Counted from the stretch's first letter, positions 30,065 to 38,488 are shown. The stretch: DNA of 42,249 bases from Candidatus Rokuibacteriota bacterium (GCA_016193045.1 JACPSW010000032.1:1-42249); one strand, 5' to 3'. Notes: generated by a model not told the origin, from the letters alone. Made by a program: numbers and translations.

Positions 30065-31447
30065 TCAGCCGAGGGCGCACAGAGCGAGGAGGGACCGGAG
30101 GCTGGGGGAGCGCTCCAGGCCCAGCGCGGCACTCTCGAGGGCCGAGACGCGCGAGGGGGGTAGAACCCGGCCGGCGTTCCGCCGGAACTTGGCGACGATC
30201 TCCTCGGCGTGGAGGGGATTCTCCGCGCTCCCGCGGTTGAACGGCTCCGCCGCCTCCAGGATCTGCCCGTCCACGAGGCGAATCCGGAGCCGCCCCGGGA
30301 AGGCCCGCGGAAACTCGCTTCCGGGGTCGATGGCGTAGCGGACCTTCCGGGCCAGCGCCAGCAGGCGCTCGTCCCTGATCCGCTCCGGAGAATAGGTGTC
30401 CACCCCCACATCCTCTTCCGCCAGGGCGGCCGCCACCGAGTAGGCCAGGCTGAACTTGGCGTCGTAGGGCGTGCGGGGCCGGCGCTTGGCGTCGAGCGGC
30501 TCGCACACGATCGGAACCTCGCCGGCCGGCACCAGGCACTCCACGTCCTCGATCGCGTCGGGCGTGAGCCCGTGCTCGCGCTTGAGGCGGGCCGCGCAGT
30601 CCATGTAGGCGTGGTTGTAATGGCAGCACGGGTACGGCTTGAAAGCCACCCGCAGCGTCTCCCACCGCCTACCGAGATCGGCGGTGACGGGGGACAGATC
30701 CGGGAGGCCTCCCAGAAACGTCCGGTAGAGCCCGAAGCGCCCCTCGAGGATCGTGGCGGGGCCGGTGAAGCCGCCGCGCGCCAGACCCGCCGCCAGCGCC
30801 CCCGAGTGGCCTGCCCAGCCGGGGTGAAGGCGCTTGACCCAGGAGCCGTCCTCCAGATGCTCGAGGACCCCGGAGGCGAGGCTGCCGGCGATCCCGAGCG
30901 CGGCGGTGAGCTGGGCGCGGGACAGGTCCAGGCACTTGCCCGCCACGAGGGCCGCCGCAAAGGTCCCGCAGACCGCGGTCGCATGCCAGCCGCGCGCGTG
31001 GAACTCCCCCGGGGCCGCCATCCCGATCCGCGTCAGCGTCTCGTAGCCGGCCACCATGGCGGCCAGAACCGTGGCGCCGTCGAGGCCGGTCGACTCGCCG
31101 AGCGCGAGGGCCGTCGGCACCACCACCGCGGAGGCGTGGCAGATCGCGGCCGTGTGCGTGTCATCGTAATCCAGACCGTGCGCCAGGCTCCCGTTGGCCA
31201 GGATCGCCATCGGCGCGGCGGCGCGGAGTTTGGTCCCGATCACCGTGCACTCCCCGCCCCCCCACGCCTCGATGACCCCCAGGACGGCGGGCGCGAAATC
31301 CTGGGCCGTGGAGGCCAGCGCGATCCCCAGGATGTCGAGGACGCGGAGGGCGACGTTCTCCCTCACCTGGCGGGGGATGGCGCTGGACCGGAGGTCCTGG
31401 GTAAACTCGGAGAGGACTTCGGCGCATGTGGCCATCGGTCCGCTCAT
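30065..31447 (-). CDS. MmgE/PrpD-family protein
   Basis: 460 residues, the full length of the family, whose known members are 2-methylcitrate dehydratase and cis-aconitate decarboxylase. Landmarks: ANGSLAHGLDYDDTHTAAICHASAVVVPTAL near the N-terminus (begins ANGSLAHGLDYDD), RGWHATAVCGTFAAALVAGK, WVKRLHPGWAGHSGALAA, GRFGLYRTFLG and FKPYPCCHYNHAYMD. The substrate is not decided by sequence. The ATG at 31447 coincides with the TTG start of a divergent lipoprotein gene. Confidence 0.88.
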   Translation of the reverse strand: MSGPMATCAEVLSEFTQDLRSSAIPRQVRENVALRVLDILGIALASTAQDFAPAVLGVIEAWGGGECTVIGTKLRAAAPMAILANGSLAHGLDYDDTHTAAICHASAVVVPTALALGESTGLDGATVLAAMVAGYETLTRIGMAAPGEFHARGWHATAVCGTFAAALVAGKCLDLSRAQLTAALGIAGSLASGVLEHLEDGSWVKRLHPGWAGHSGALAAGLARGGFTGPATILEGRFGLYRTFLGGLPDLSPVTADLGRRWETLRVAFKPYPCCHYNHAYMDCAARLKREHGLTPDAIEDVECLVPAGEVPIVCEPLDAKRRPRTPYDAKFSLAYSVAAALAEEDVGVDTYSPERIRDERLLALARKVRYAIDPGSEFPRAFPGRLRIRLVDGQILEAAEPFNRGSAENPLHAEEIVAKFRRNAGRVLPPSRVSALESAALGLERSPSLRSLLALCALG

Positions 31448-32049
31448 TGTGGAGGATCGGCCCGGGAGGGGTCAAGCCGGCCCTTCTCGCCGGCCTCGGC
31501 CTGCTTGCCGGCTGCATGAGCCCGGGGCCGGTCGCCATGCGCCATCCCGACTACCGCCCCGCGGACCTCCGGCGCCCGGCGGTGGTGGTCCAGGTCTCCG
31601 GAGAGTTCGCGAGCGGAGAGCCGGCCGCGATCTCCGACCGGTTCGAGGCGGGGTTCATCGACGCGCTGAACGACCAGGGCATCTTCCCCCTCGACGTCGC
31701 CGTCAGCACACCGGAGAAGCAGGACCGCGATCGGGCCCTGGCCCGGGCGCGCAGCCTCCGCGCCGACGCCCTGCTGCTCGTGGAGATGCATCTCGGACGC
31801 AGGGACCTGGTCTACTGCCGCGAGACGCGCCGGCCCTTTGCGGCTCGGACCACGGTGCTCGCGGTGACGCTCGAGGTGCTGAGGGTGGCGGACGGCGCGC
31901 GCCTCCTGCTGGAGCCGCCGGACCCCGACCACCCGCTCACCGACATCGAAGCTGAGTGCGGGGTGGAGCGCTCCATCCGCCGCCTATCGATGGAGGAGCT
32001 GGCCGGGGCTGGAATCTCCCGGGCGCTGACGCTCCTGATGCGACGCTAG
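31447..32049 (+). CDS. Lipoprotein, function unknown
   Basis: 200 residues if started at TTG 31447; ATG 31426 in the same frame is the alternative and lies inside mmgE. The signal is KPALLAGLGLLAGC with a lipobox cysteine, so the protein should be membrane-anchored. The body has a regular alpha/beta pattern: RRPAVVVQVSGEF, ISDRFEAGFIDALNDQGIF, ALARARSLRADALLLVEMHLG and TTVLAVTLEVLRVADG. This resembles outer-membrane-associated LpoB/CsgG-like small lipoproteins only in general form; I do not name a family. Two hairpins follow its stop. Confidence 0.65.
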   Translation: MWRIGPGGVKPALLAGLGLLAGCMSPGPVAMRHPDYRPADLRRPAVVVQVSGEFASGEPAAISDRFEAGFIDALNDQGIFPLDVAVSTPEKQDRDRALARARSLRADALLLVEMHLGRRDLVYCRETRRPFAARTTVLAVTLEVLRVADGARLLLEPPDPDHPLTDIEAECGVERSIRRLSMEELAGAGISRALTLLMRR

Positions 32050-32071
32050 CCTCCGCCAAGCCACGTTTCGA

Positions 32072-32131
32072 GCGCCGGCTTTGCCGGCGCAAACTTCGGG
32101 GGGAGGAATCGGAAGGGGGGCGAAGCCCCCC
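32072..32131. terminator. Two hairpins between convergent genes
   Basis: Hairpin one is GCGCCGGC (32072-32079) with GCCGGCGC (32083-32090), loop TTT. Hairpin two is GGGGGGC (32115-32121) with GCCCCCC (32125-32131), loop GAA. They fill the 92 bases between the lipoprotein and YVTN genes. There is no long T-tract, so they may be repeat-derived hairpins with a terminator or mRNA-stabilising role. Confidence 0.6.
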
Positions 32132-32141
32132 TCCGAGGAAC

Positions 32142-33089
32142 TTACCAGGGCAGCCCGAGGATCTTGCTGATGCTGTTCTGGCCGAAGTTCGTCACCCAGA
32201 CGTGCGTGCCGTCGAAGGCCACTCCCGCCGGCTCCCGCCCGACCCCGATGGTCGCCGTGACCGCGTTCGAGGTCGCATGGATCCGGCTCACGGTGTTCAT
32301 CACGCCCGTGCCCGCCTTGTTGGCCACCCAGACGTGCGTGCCGTCGAAGGCCACCCCGGTCGGCTCGCGGCCGACCTGGACGGTGGCCGTCACGAGGTTG
32401 GTGGTGACGTTGATCTTGCTCACGTTGTTGGCCTGGGAGTTCGCCACCCAGATCTGCTGACCGTCGAAGCAGATCCCGTGGGGGGCCTTGCCCACCACGA
32501 CCGTCGTGACCACCACGTCGGTGCTGACGTTCACCTTGCTGACGGTGTTGGACCCGCTGTCCGCCGTCCAGATGTGGCTCCCGTCGAAGGCCAGGCCGGA
32601 GGGCCACCGCCGCACCTCGACCGAGGCCACCACGACGTTCGTCACGGCGTCGATCTTGGAGAGCTTGTTGTCCACCATGTTCGCGACCCAGATGTGGGCG
32701 CCGTCGAACGCGAGCCCGTGGGGCGACCGGCCCACCCCGATGGTGTCCGCCACCTGGTGCGTGGCGGCGTTGATCTTGCTGACGGTATTGTCCACCAGGT
32801 TGGTGACCCAGAGGTGGGTCCCGTCGAAGACGATGTCCCAGGGGTTGATGCCGACCGGCACCGTCGCCACCACCTTGTTGGTGGTGATGTCGATCTTGCT
32901 GACCGAGTCGCTCCCGCTGTTGGTGACCCAGAGATGGGTGCCATCGAAGGCGGCGGCGGTCGGGTTCGATTCGACGGGGACGCGCACCTGATTGAACCGG
33001 TGGAGCGGCACGAGCAAGCTCCGGTCCGGCTCCAGCGTGATCTCGGCGTAGGGCGTGACCTTCCAGCGGATCTCCCTGAGATTGAACAT
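32142..33089 (-). CDS. YVTN/NHL-type beta-propeller protein
   Basis: 315 residues consisting of a 35-residue head and seven repeats of about 40 residues. Each repeat has the form GVAFDGTHVWVTN, SVSKIN, TNVVVATVxVG. Seven copies fit a closed seven-bladed propeller. There is no obvious signal peptide; the head (EIRWKVTPYAEITLEPDRSL) is unusual. Propellers of this type bind partners or ligands rather than react. It stands alone, convergent with the lipoprotein gene. Confidence 0.85.
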   Translation of the reverse strand: MFNLREIRWKVTPYAEITLEPDRSLLVPLHRFNQVRVPVESNPTAAAFDGTHLWVTNSGSDSVSKIDITTNKVVATVPVGINPWDIVFDGTHLWVTNLVDNTVSKINAATHQVADTIGVGRSPHGLAFDGAHIWVANMVDNKLSKIDAVTNVVVASVEVRRWPSGLAFDGSHIWTADSGSNTVSKVNVSTDVVVTTVVVGKAPHGICFDGQQIWVANSQANNVSKINVTTNLVTATVQVGREPTGVAFDGTHVWVANKAGTGVMNTVSRIHATSNAVTATIGVGREPAGVAFDGTHVWVTNFGQNSISKILGLPW

Positions 33090-33209
33090 GGGTAGGATTA
33101 TACGGGAGAAGGCAGTGAAAACAAAAACTCTATGGCCCGCATCAGGCGCCTTCGGGGCGGGCGAGCCGCGTGGGATTTCTCGGAGGTGTCCTCTCGGTCG
33201 AGGAGACGT
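33090..33209. other. Intergenic region with nothing recognised
   Basis: 120 bases between the YVTN gene and the CBS fragment. CCCGC/GCGGG-like complementarity around 33137-33166 could form a weak hairpin. No promoter or ORF is convincing. Confidence 0.3.
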
Positions 33210-33362
33210 TTAGGAACACATCGTTTCCGCTAGTGGAAAGGCGTTGAAGTCGTGCATCTCGAACAGCGTCTTGAGCGCCCGCAGTCCGGTTCGAGGACCG
33301 ACGACCTTCGGCGCTCGTGCCATGATCTCACGAATCGATCGTTTCTCGATGCGCTTGTCCAT
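33210..33362 (-). pseudogene. Truncated CBS-domain protein (50 residues)
   Basis: From ATG 33362 (GGGGAGGGAAG upstream) the frame reads MDKRIEKRSIREIMARAPKV, then VGPRTGLRALKTLFEMHDFNAFPLAE and stops at TAA 33210. IREIMARAPKVV, a Leu-rich helix and HDFNAFPL are the first half of a CBS motif; a working protein would continue through at least one full CBS pair. I find no clear continuation in the next 110 bases. It is most likely a remnant, although it retains a good ribosome-binding site. Confidence 0.6.
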
Positions 33363-33398
33363 CTTCCCTCCCCGTTCTTCACTCAGCGATGATCCATG

Positions 33399-34820
33399 TC
33401 ACCGTTCATGTGGAACGACCTGCCCAGCGCCCGCCGGGGCCGGGGCACCCGCGGGGGTCGCCGGCGCGCGGCCCGCGTGGAGGGCCTGGTGCCGCCGCCC
33501 GAGCCAGAGGGCGAGGGCCAGCCAGACCGCCGAGAGCGGGACCATGACGACGGCGAGGCCGGACAGGCCCATCCCCAGCGCCGAGGCCAGGAAGGTGTAG
33601 GACCACGCACCGACCTGGTCGCCGGTCCGGTAGACGAAGGTGTCGTTGAAGTTCTTCGCCTTGTACTTGTCGGTCCGGGGCAGCACGGTGTAGAGGACCT
33701 CCCGCGCCGGGCGCTGGATCGCGAAGTTTCCCGCGCGCCGCAGGACCTGGAACGCGACGACCACCGCGAGGACGGGCGCCGCGCCCAGGATGCCGAACCC
33801 GACCGCGCTCAGGAGGGGGAGGAACGCGAGCGCCGCGCCGACCCCGACCCAGCGGAGGATCCGTCCCGTGAGGAACGCCTGCGTGACCAGGGTGAGGACG
33901 TTGACGGCGAGATCGACGCCAGCGAAGAGCCGCGTCCGGCCGACGCGGTCGTCCCGGAACACGTCGGCCACGATGGCGGCCTGCTGAAAATAGAGGAAGG
34001 TCGAGGCGACGGTGAAGAGCATCATGAGGGCCGCGATGCCCAGGAGGTACGGCGAGGCGAGCACGTGGCGGATCCCCTCGAGCACGTCCCCGCCGATGAC
34101 CTCGGAGCGCCGGGGCGACCCGCCCGCGCCTCGGGCCGCCTCGCCGGCACCGCCGCGCCCGGCGCCCCGGGCATCGGCGGCCGCCTCCGCCGCCTGCGCC
34201 AGGCGCTGCTCGTGCCCCTCCAGCACGCCCGACGCGCGGCCGGCCGCCTCCAGGAGCAGGGCGGAGAAGAGCAGCAAGTTGATCGGGCCCAGGAGCCCCA
34301 CGAGGGCGGTCGTGATGGACGAGCCCAGGATGGCGCCCACCGTGCCGCCCACCGCGACCATCCCGAAGAGCCGCCGGCTCTGCCACGGCCGGTAGATGTC
34401 CGTCATGAAGGACCAGAAGACGGAGACGACGAAGAGGTTGAACACGCTCGTCCAGATGTAGAACATCCGGCCGATCCAGATGCCCTGGGCGGCGTCCGCC
34501 GCGCGGAACAACAAGAAGAAGAGGACCAGGTTCAAGATGAAGAACCGGTACGTGAGCGGCACGAATCGCCGCCGGGGCAATCGCGCCACCAGCCGCGCGT
34601 AGAGGGGGTGCAAGAGAAGCATCCCGACCAGGGTCCCGGTGAAGAGCCACGCCAGCCGATCCACTCCGGCGGCCACCCCCATCTCGTCGCGGATGGGTCG
34701 GATGACGTAGTACGCGGAGAGGACGAAGAAGAAATACGCCGATGACCAGACGAGGGCGGCCGTCTCGCCCTCGCGGACGTCGACCGCCCGCCGCAGCCAC
34801 CGCCCTGCGAGCTCCCTCAT
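33399..34820 (-). CDS. ATP/ADP translocase-like (NTT/MFS) carrier
   Basis: 473 residues from ATG 34820, with 11-12 hydrophobic segments. SSAYFFFVLSAYYVIRPIRDEMG is the typical start of the Tlc/NTT-like carrier family, followed by RRRFVPLTYRFFILNLVLF, FYIWTSVFNLFVVSVFW, RLFGMVAVGGTVGAILGS and, in the second half, NFAIQRPAREVLYTVLPRTDKYKAKNF. A Gly/Ala-rich cytoplasmic loop lies in the middle and a Pro/Ala-rich tail at the end. Free-living bacterial members have unknown substrates, so nucleotide exchange should not be assumed. It overlaps the aldo/keto reductase by four bases. Confidence 0.85.
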   Translation of the reverse strand: MRELAGRWLRRAVDVREGETAALVWSSAYFFFVLSAYYVIRPIRDEMGVAAGVDRLAWLFTGTLVGMLLLHPLYARLVARLPRRRFVPLTYRFFILNLVLFFLLFRAADAAQGIWIGRMFYIWTSVFNLFVVSVFWSFMTDIYRPWQSRRLFGMVAVGGTVGAILGSSITTALVGLLGPINLLLFSALLLEAAGRASGVLEGHEQRLAQAAEAAADARGAGRGGAGEAARGAGGSPRRSEVIGGDVLEGIRHVLASPYLLGIAALMMLFTVASTFLYFQQAAIVADVFRDDRVGRTRLFAGVDLAVNVLTLVTQAFLTGRILRWVGVGAALAFLPLLSAVGFGILGAAPVLAVVVAFQVLRRAGNFAIQRPAREVLYTVLPRTDKYKAKNFNDTFVYRTGDQVGAWSYTFLASALGMGLSGLAVVMVPLSAVWLALALWLGRRHQALHAGRAPATPAGAPAPAGAGQVVPHER

Positions 34821-35800
34821 CGGGCGCGCCCCGGCGCCGCGTCCACGAGGGCCGCCATCCGCCGGCGCGTCGCCTCGTCCGGGAGCGGCCCGCGGGCTGC
34901 CCCGAGGTTGTCCTCGAGGTAGCGCAGGGTGGCGGTGCCCGGGATCGCGCAGGTCACCGCCGGGTGCGACACCACATACTTCAGCGCGAACTGGGCCCAG
35001 CTCGCGATGCCGAGCTCGGCCGCCCACTCGGGCACCGGGCGGTCGCCGAAGGCCTGGAGGACGCGGCCGCGCCTGAACGGGAGGTTCGTGAGCACGGCTA
35101 TCCCCCGGTCGGCCGCCAGGGGGAGGATGCGGTCGGCGGCGGTGCGGTTGTCGATGGCGTAGTCGACCTGGATGAAGTCCAGCTCCTCGCGCTCCATGAG
35201 CGCGACGAGGGCGCCGTGCTGGCGGTCGAAGGACGTGCTGACGCCGAGATAGCGGATGCGTCCCTCGCGCTTCCACTCGCGGAGCACCGGGAGCATGGCG
35301 TCCACACCAGCGAGGTTGTGCACCTGCAGGAGGTCCAGGGCGTCGGTCCGGAGCCGCGCGAGCGACTGCCGCATCTCGGCGAGCCCGGCCTCCACACCCC
35401 GCCCGCCGCTGCCGACCTTCGTCGCGAAGAAGAGGCGGTCACGGATGCCGAGGCCGGCCACCAGGTCGCCGACCACGCTCTCGGCCGTGCCGTACGAGGG
35501 GGCGGTGTCGATGACGGAGCCGCCCATCCGGGCGAAGGCGCGGAGGACCTCGCGCAGCGGCGCCCGCTCGGCCTCCGAGCTCCCGACGTGGTAGCGCCGC
35601 GCGGTGCCGATTCCGATCACCGGGATCCGCTCTCCGGTGGAGGGAATCGGCTTGGTGAGCAACGCGGCCTCTGGGGGGTCGGGGCTCGCGGCGGCCGCCC
35701 GGAGCGCGAGCGGGATCCACCCCAGGGCGAGCCCGGCGCCGACCCCGGCTCCGATCCTGAGCACCTCTCGTCGCGTAAGCGGACGGCGGTCAGCGGACAT
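34817..35800 (-). CDS. Tat-exported aldo/keto reductase
   Basis: 327 residues from ATG 35800 with GAGGAGG upstream. The N-terminus PLTRREVLRIGAGVGAGLAL is a twin-arginine signal, so the enzyme is probably exported folded with its NADPH. The catalytic tetrad is present: Asp and Tyr in GGSVIDTAPSYGTAES, Lys in LFFATKVGS, His in LDLLQVHNLAG. IRYLGVSTSFDRQ and AIPGTATLRYLEDNL are the cofactor-binding end. The substrate is unknown. The stop overlaps the start of the carrier gene (ATGA). Confidence 0.88.
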   Translation of the reverse strand: MSADRRPLTRREVLRIGAGVGAGLALGWIPLALRAAAASPDPPEAALLTKPIPSTGERIPVIGIGTARRYHVGSSEAERAPLREVLRAFARMGGSVIDTAPSYGTAESVVGDLVAGLGIRDRLFFATKVGSGGRGVEAGLAEMRQSLARLRTDALDLLQVHNLAGVDAMLPVLREWKREGRIRYLGVSTSFDRQHGALVALMEREELDFIQVDYAIDNRTAADRILPLAADRGIAVLTNLPFRRGRVLQAFGDRPVPEWAAELGIASWAQFALKYVVSHPAVTCAIPGTATLRYLEDNLGAARGPLPDEATRRRMAALVDAAPGRAR

Positions 35801-35908
35801 CACGAACCTCCTCGTGCCGGTATGGTCGATGCCGAGACCGCGTCGCGGCGAGATGGCCGGCGTCCGGGACCGCACGGGGCCCCGAGCCGACGGCCGCGGC
35901 CCGGTCTC

Positions 35909-36700
35909 CTAGGGCTTCGGGGTTTGTCCGATCCCCAGGGTCTGCCGCACCTCCCGTGCCGTGAGCCCCTTGCCGAAGGCGGGCGTGCCGACGTCGAACT
36001 CCCTGGCGCGCGCGAGCGCCCCGACCACGACCGGCTCGAAGCCGGCCTCTTCCACCAGGCGCGCCGCGATCTCCAGGGCCGCCGGGTCATCTCCCGCCAG
36101 GGGCACCGCGACCCGCTCCCCCGCGCGGTGGGCCTGGCTGCGGAGGACCCCGAAGGGGATCGTGTTGAACGCCCGGACGAGGCGCACGCCGGGGAGGTGC
36201 TCCGCGGAGGCGACCCCTGTCCCTTTTCTCCGCGCGTCCTCCGCCGCCGGGCCATCCCGGTGCGGGAACGGATTGGCGCAGTCGAGCACGACCTTCCCGC
36301 GCATCTCCCCCGCGAAATCCCGGCCGACCTGCGGGAGCGCCCCGTAGGGCACCGCGATCAGGATCACGTCACCGAACGCGGCCGCTTCCCGCGGCGTCCC
36401 CGCGCCGGCCAACGGCCCGAGGCGGTCGGCCAGGCTCTTCAGGTTTTCGGGATGGCGCGACGAGAGGAGGACCTGGTGCCCGGCCCTGACCCAGAGCTCC
36501 GCGAGCGCGCCGCCCATCCGGCCCGCACCGATGATCCCGATCTTCATCCGCGACCGGCCCGCCGCTGGATCGGCCGACGCGGTCATCCCGAGACCCGTCA
36601 CGGCCATGCCGGCCGCCATGGCCCCGGCCATTCGGAGCAGATCGCGGCGGCTCCACGCCCCGAAGCAGGCTCCACCCAGATGAGTCCGCGTGCTGCTCAT
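35909..36700 (-). CDS. NADPH-dependent F420 reductase-like protein with Tat signal
   Basis: 263 residues from ATG 36700 (GGGAGGACCTC upstream). A Tat signal (WSRRDLLRMAGAMAAGMAV) precedes a Rossmann domain beginning KIGIIGAGRMGGALAELWVRAGH. SSRHPENLKSLADRLG, VILIAVPYGAL, VVLDCANPF and VRAFNTIPFGVL match the F420-dependent NADP reductase family (NAD-binding domain 2). Whether it uses F420 is not visible. It lies 108 bases upstream of the aldo/keto reductase and both are exported, suggesting a shared periplasmic redox task. A 35-codon ORF (36804-36697) overlaps its start. Confidence 0.85.
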   Translation of the reverse strand: MSSTRTHLGGACFGAWSRRDLLRMAGAMAAGMAVTGLGMTASADPAAGRSRMKIGIIGAGRMGGALAELWVRAGHQVLLSSRHPENLKSLADRLGPLAGAGTPREAAAFGDVILIAVPYGALPQVGRDFAGEMRGKVVLDCANPFPHRDGPAAEDARRKGTGVASAEHLPGVRLVRAFNTIPFGVLRSQAHRAGERVAVPLAGDDPAALEIAARLVEEAGFEPVVVGALARAREFDVGTPAFGKGLTAREVRQTLGIGQTPKP

Positions 36701-37234
36701 GAGGTCCTCCCTACACCGACCGTGGCCGGCCTCCACACGGCCAGCCCCTCTCGGTTCCGGGCCGCCGTCATCAGATCCTGAGCCCGCCGCTCGTTGACGA
36801 ACATCCTGATCCCTGCTCGAATCGTATCCTACTCCGGGATGATGGGAAAGCGAACGGGCAGATGCCCGTGCTCTCCCCGGCCCACTCTCGCCATGCGGAC
36901 CGATTCATGAAGTCGAAGTACGGCTGCGCATAGCAGGCCGGCGCCGTCTCCGAGGGGCGTGATTGTGCGGGAAGGCTGATTTATCCCGAAAGAGCGGACC
37001 GTGGATTCCCTCAGACCCCGAATCGATGGCTACACGGAGAAGAACTACCTGCATGCGTGGGGTTCTCGCAGAGTCTCGTTTTGAGTCTTCGAACTCCCCA
37101 ATGCAGGCTTCGAGGATGTTTCTCTTTACGGCGAAGTGCTGGAAGACTCTTCCGGCGCGGGACGGGGAAAGGATATAAGAAGTATTGCCATGATGGGACC
37201 GGGGCGCTATACTCCGCCCAGGAGCCGACTTCAC
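36701..37234. other. 534-base region without a convincing gene
   Basis: The region lies between the F420 reductase-like gene and the RHH antitoxin. It holds a 35-codon minus-strand ORF (36804-36697) that overlaps the reductase start by ATGA, and a short hairpin ACGGGCA/TGCCCGT (36854-36869). From about 36.95 kb the DNA is less GC-rich than the neighbouring genes. The long open frame on the minus strand here has atypical composition and no motif. TATACT at 37208-37213 could be a -10 box for the toxin-antitoxin pair. Confidence 0.4.
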
Positions 37235-37498
37235 ATGGCCAAGATCATGATCTCTCTTCCCGAGGAATTCCTGAAGAAAGTCGACCGGGCCGCCAAGGCC
37301 CAGGGGCGTTCCCGGAGCGGGCTGATCCGTGAGGCATTGCAGACCGTGCTGGCCGGACGCGAGCGCGGCCGGCGCTCCTGGAAAGAGGCCCTGGCTCCTC
37401 TCAAGGAGCTCGAGCAGCAGTGGGTCGGCCAGTGGAACTCGACGGACATAGTCCGCTACTATCGCGAGACGCGCTACGGCCGCGAAGATCGTCGTTGA
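37235..37498 (+). CDS. Ribbon-helix-helix (CopG/VapB-like) antitoxin
   Basis: 87 residues. The N-terminal RHH fold is MAKIMISLPEEFLKKVDRAA with RSRSGLIREALQTVL as the second helix; the C-terminal half (WKEALAPLKELEQQWVG) would wrap the toxin. AGGAG lies 10 bases before the ATG; the upstream open frame is non-homologous. It overlaps the PIN toxin frame by 23 bases. It should bind its own promoter and neutralise the toxin. Confidence 0.85.
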   Translation: MAKIMISLPEEFLKKVDRAAKAQGRSRSGLIREALQTVLAGRERGRRSWKEALAPLKELEQQWVGQWNSTDIVRYYRETRYGREDRR

Positions 37499-37913
37499 CA
37501 CCTCCGTCCTCATCAAGTGGTTCAAGACGCGCGATGAGGACTTCCTGAAAGAGGCACGCACGCTCTTACAGGAGGTCGAATCCCGGCCCCTCGAAGTGCA
37601 CGTCCCGGCCCTGCTGCTGTATGAAGTCGGCAACATACTGCTCCTCAAGACTCGATTGGGCGCGACGGGGCTGGACGACGCGATCAGCCATCTGGAAGCG
37701 CTCCCGCTGATTGTGGCCCCCCCTGCCACGCCGCTTCTAAAACGCGGGGCCCGCCTGGGCCGGGAGCTCGGGCTCACCTTCTACGACGCCTCCTTCCTCG
37801 CGCTGGCGGTGGAATTGGACTGTCCCTACATCACCGCAGACCGGCGCCTCTTCGACCGCGCCGGTGCTCTTCCGCGCGTCCGCCATCTCTCCCGCACCGG
37901 CCCCCTCGCCTGA
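37476..37913 (+). CDS. vapC: VapC-like PIN-domain toxin with non-standard start
   Basis: PIN-domain RNases cleave RNA with acidic residues: here Asp in KIVVDTSVLIKWF, Glu in ALLLYEVGNILL, Asp in LTFYDASFLAL and Asp in YITADRRLF. The domain begins at 37484 or earlier, yet between the last upstream stop (TAG) and the first strand there is no ATG, GTG or TTG. The codon in the expected position is ACG (37476), so the gene reads xAAKIVVDTSV for 145 residues. A GTG at 37596 would delete the first catalytic Asp. Either ACG is used or the toxin has lost its start codon and is poorly expressed. Confidence 0.75.
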   Translation, partial: TAAKIVVDTSVLIKWFKTRDEDFLKEARTLLQEVESRPLEVHVPALLLYEVGNILLLKTRLGATGLDDAISHLEALPLIVAPPATPLLKRGARLGRELGLTFYDASFLALAVELDCPYITADRRLFDRAGALPRVRHLSRTGPLA

Positions 37914-37996
37914 CACCGGGCGGGCTGGGCCGCAACTTCCGCCGCCTGCCAAGAGCACTGGCTCAGCAGTCCAGCGTCCCCCCGCGGCTGCTCACG

Positions 37997-38154
37997 ATGC
38001 GGCAGGCCGCTGAGTACCTCGCCGTGTCCTATTGGACGGTCCGGGGCTGGGTGGAGAGCGGGAAGCTCTCCGCGGTCCGCCTGGGCGAGAGGCCCATCAG
38101 GATCGAGGGGCAGATCTTGATCGCCTGATCGAGACCCGGAAGGAGCCGGCATGA
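37997..38154 (+). pseudogene. Excisionase-type HTH protein, probably frameshifted
   Basis: MRQAAEYLAVSYWTVRGWVE and SGKLSAVRLGERPIRIEGQ form a typical HTH_17/excisionase domain. The frame then reads ILIA and stops at 38128. In another frame the next codons give DLDRLIETRKEPA with a stop at 38154, the usual ending of such proteins, so a frameshift around 38107-38115 is likely. It sits next to an integrase remnant, as in integrative elements. Confidence 0.65.
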
Positions 38155-38475
38155 ACCCCAAAGCGGCCCTGGACCCGGAAGGGCAAGCCCATCGGGAGCT
38201 TCCGCCGGGCCTGGAAGAGCGCCTGCAAGAAGGCGGGAGTTCCTGGGCGGATTCCCCATGACTTCCGGAGGACCGCCGTGAGGAATCTGGAGCGGGCGGG
38301 AGTGCCCCGCTCCGTGGCGATGAGGATGGTCGGCCACAAGACCGAGGCGATGTACCGGCGCTACGCGATCGTGGACGAGACGATGCTCCGAGAAGGCGCA
38401 GAGAAGTACGCCCGGTCGGAACAGGGCAAAGTTTTGGGCAAAGTGGACGCCGGGTCCGATTTTGGCCGCTCGTAA
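38155..38475 (+). pseudogene. int: Tyrosine recombinase (integrase), C-terminal fragment
   Basis: A TGA at 38152 precedes an open frame of 106 residues. It contains GKPIGSFRRAWKSACKKAGV, IPHDFRRTAVRNLERAGV, which is the HxxR box, and MVGHKTEAMYRRYAIVDE with the catalytic His and Tyr. The first catalytic Arg region and the whole N-terminal DNA-binding half are absent, so it cannot be active alone. It lies directly beside a 3' tRNA fragment, the usual integrase-att arrangement. Confidence 0.85.
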
Positions 38476-38488
38476 GTACTTGAAAGCA

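Noticed and set aside
36697..36804. 35-codon ORF overlapping the start of the F420 reductase-like gene by ATGA
   Set aside because: Plausible leader ORF, but no homology or clear ribosome-binding site; noted only under the intergenic entry.
36905..37777. 290-codon minus-strand frame across the toxin-antitoxin genes
   Set aside because: Antisense to the RHH and PIN genes; Ser/Arg-rich without motifs.
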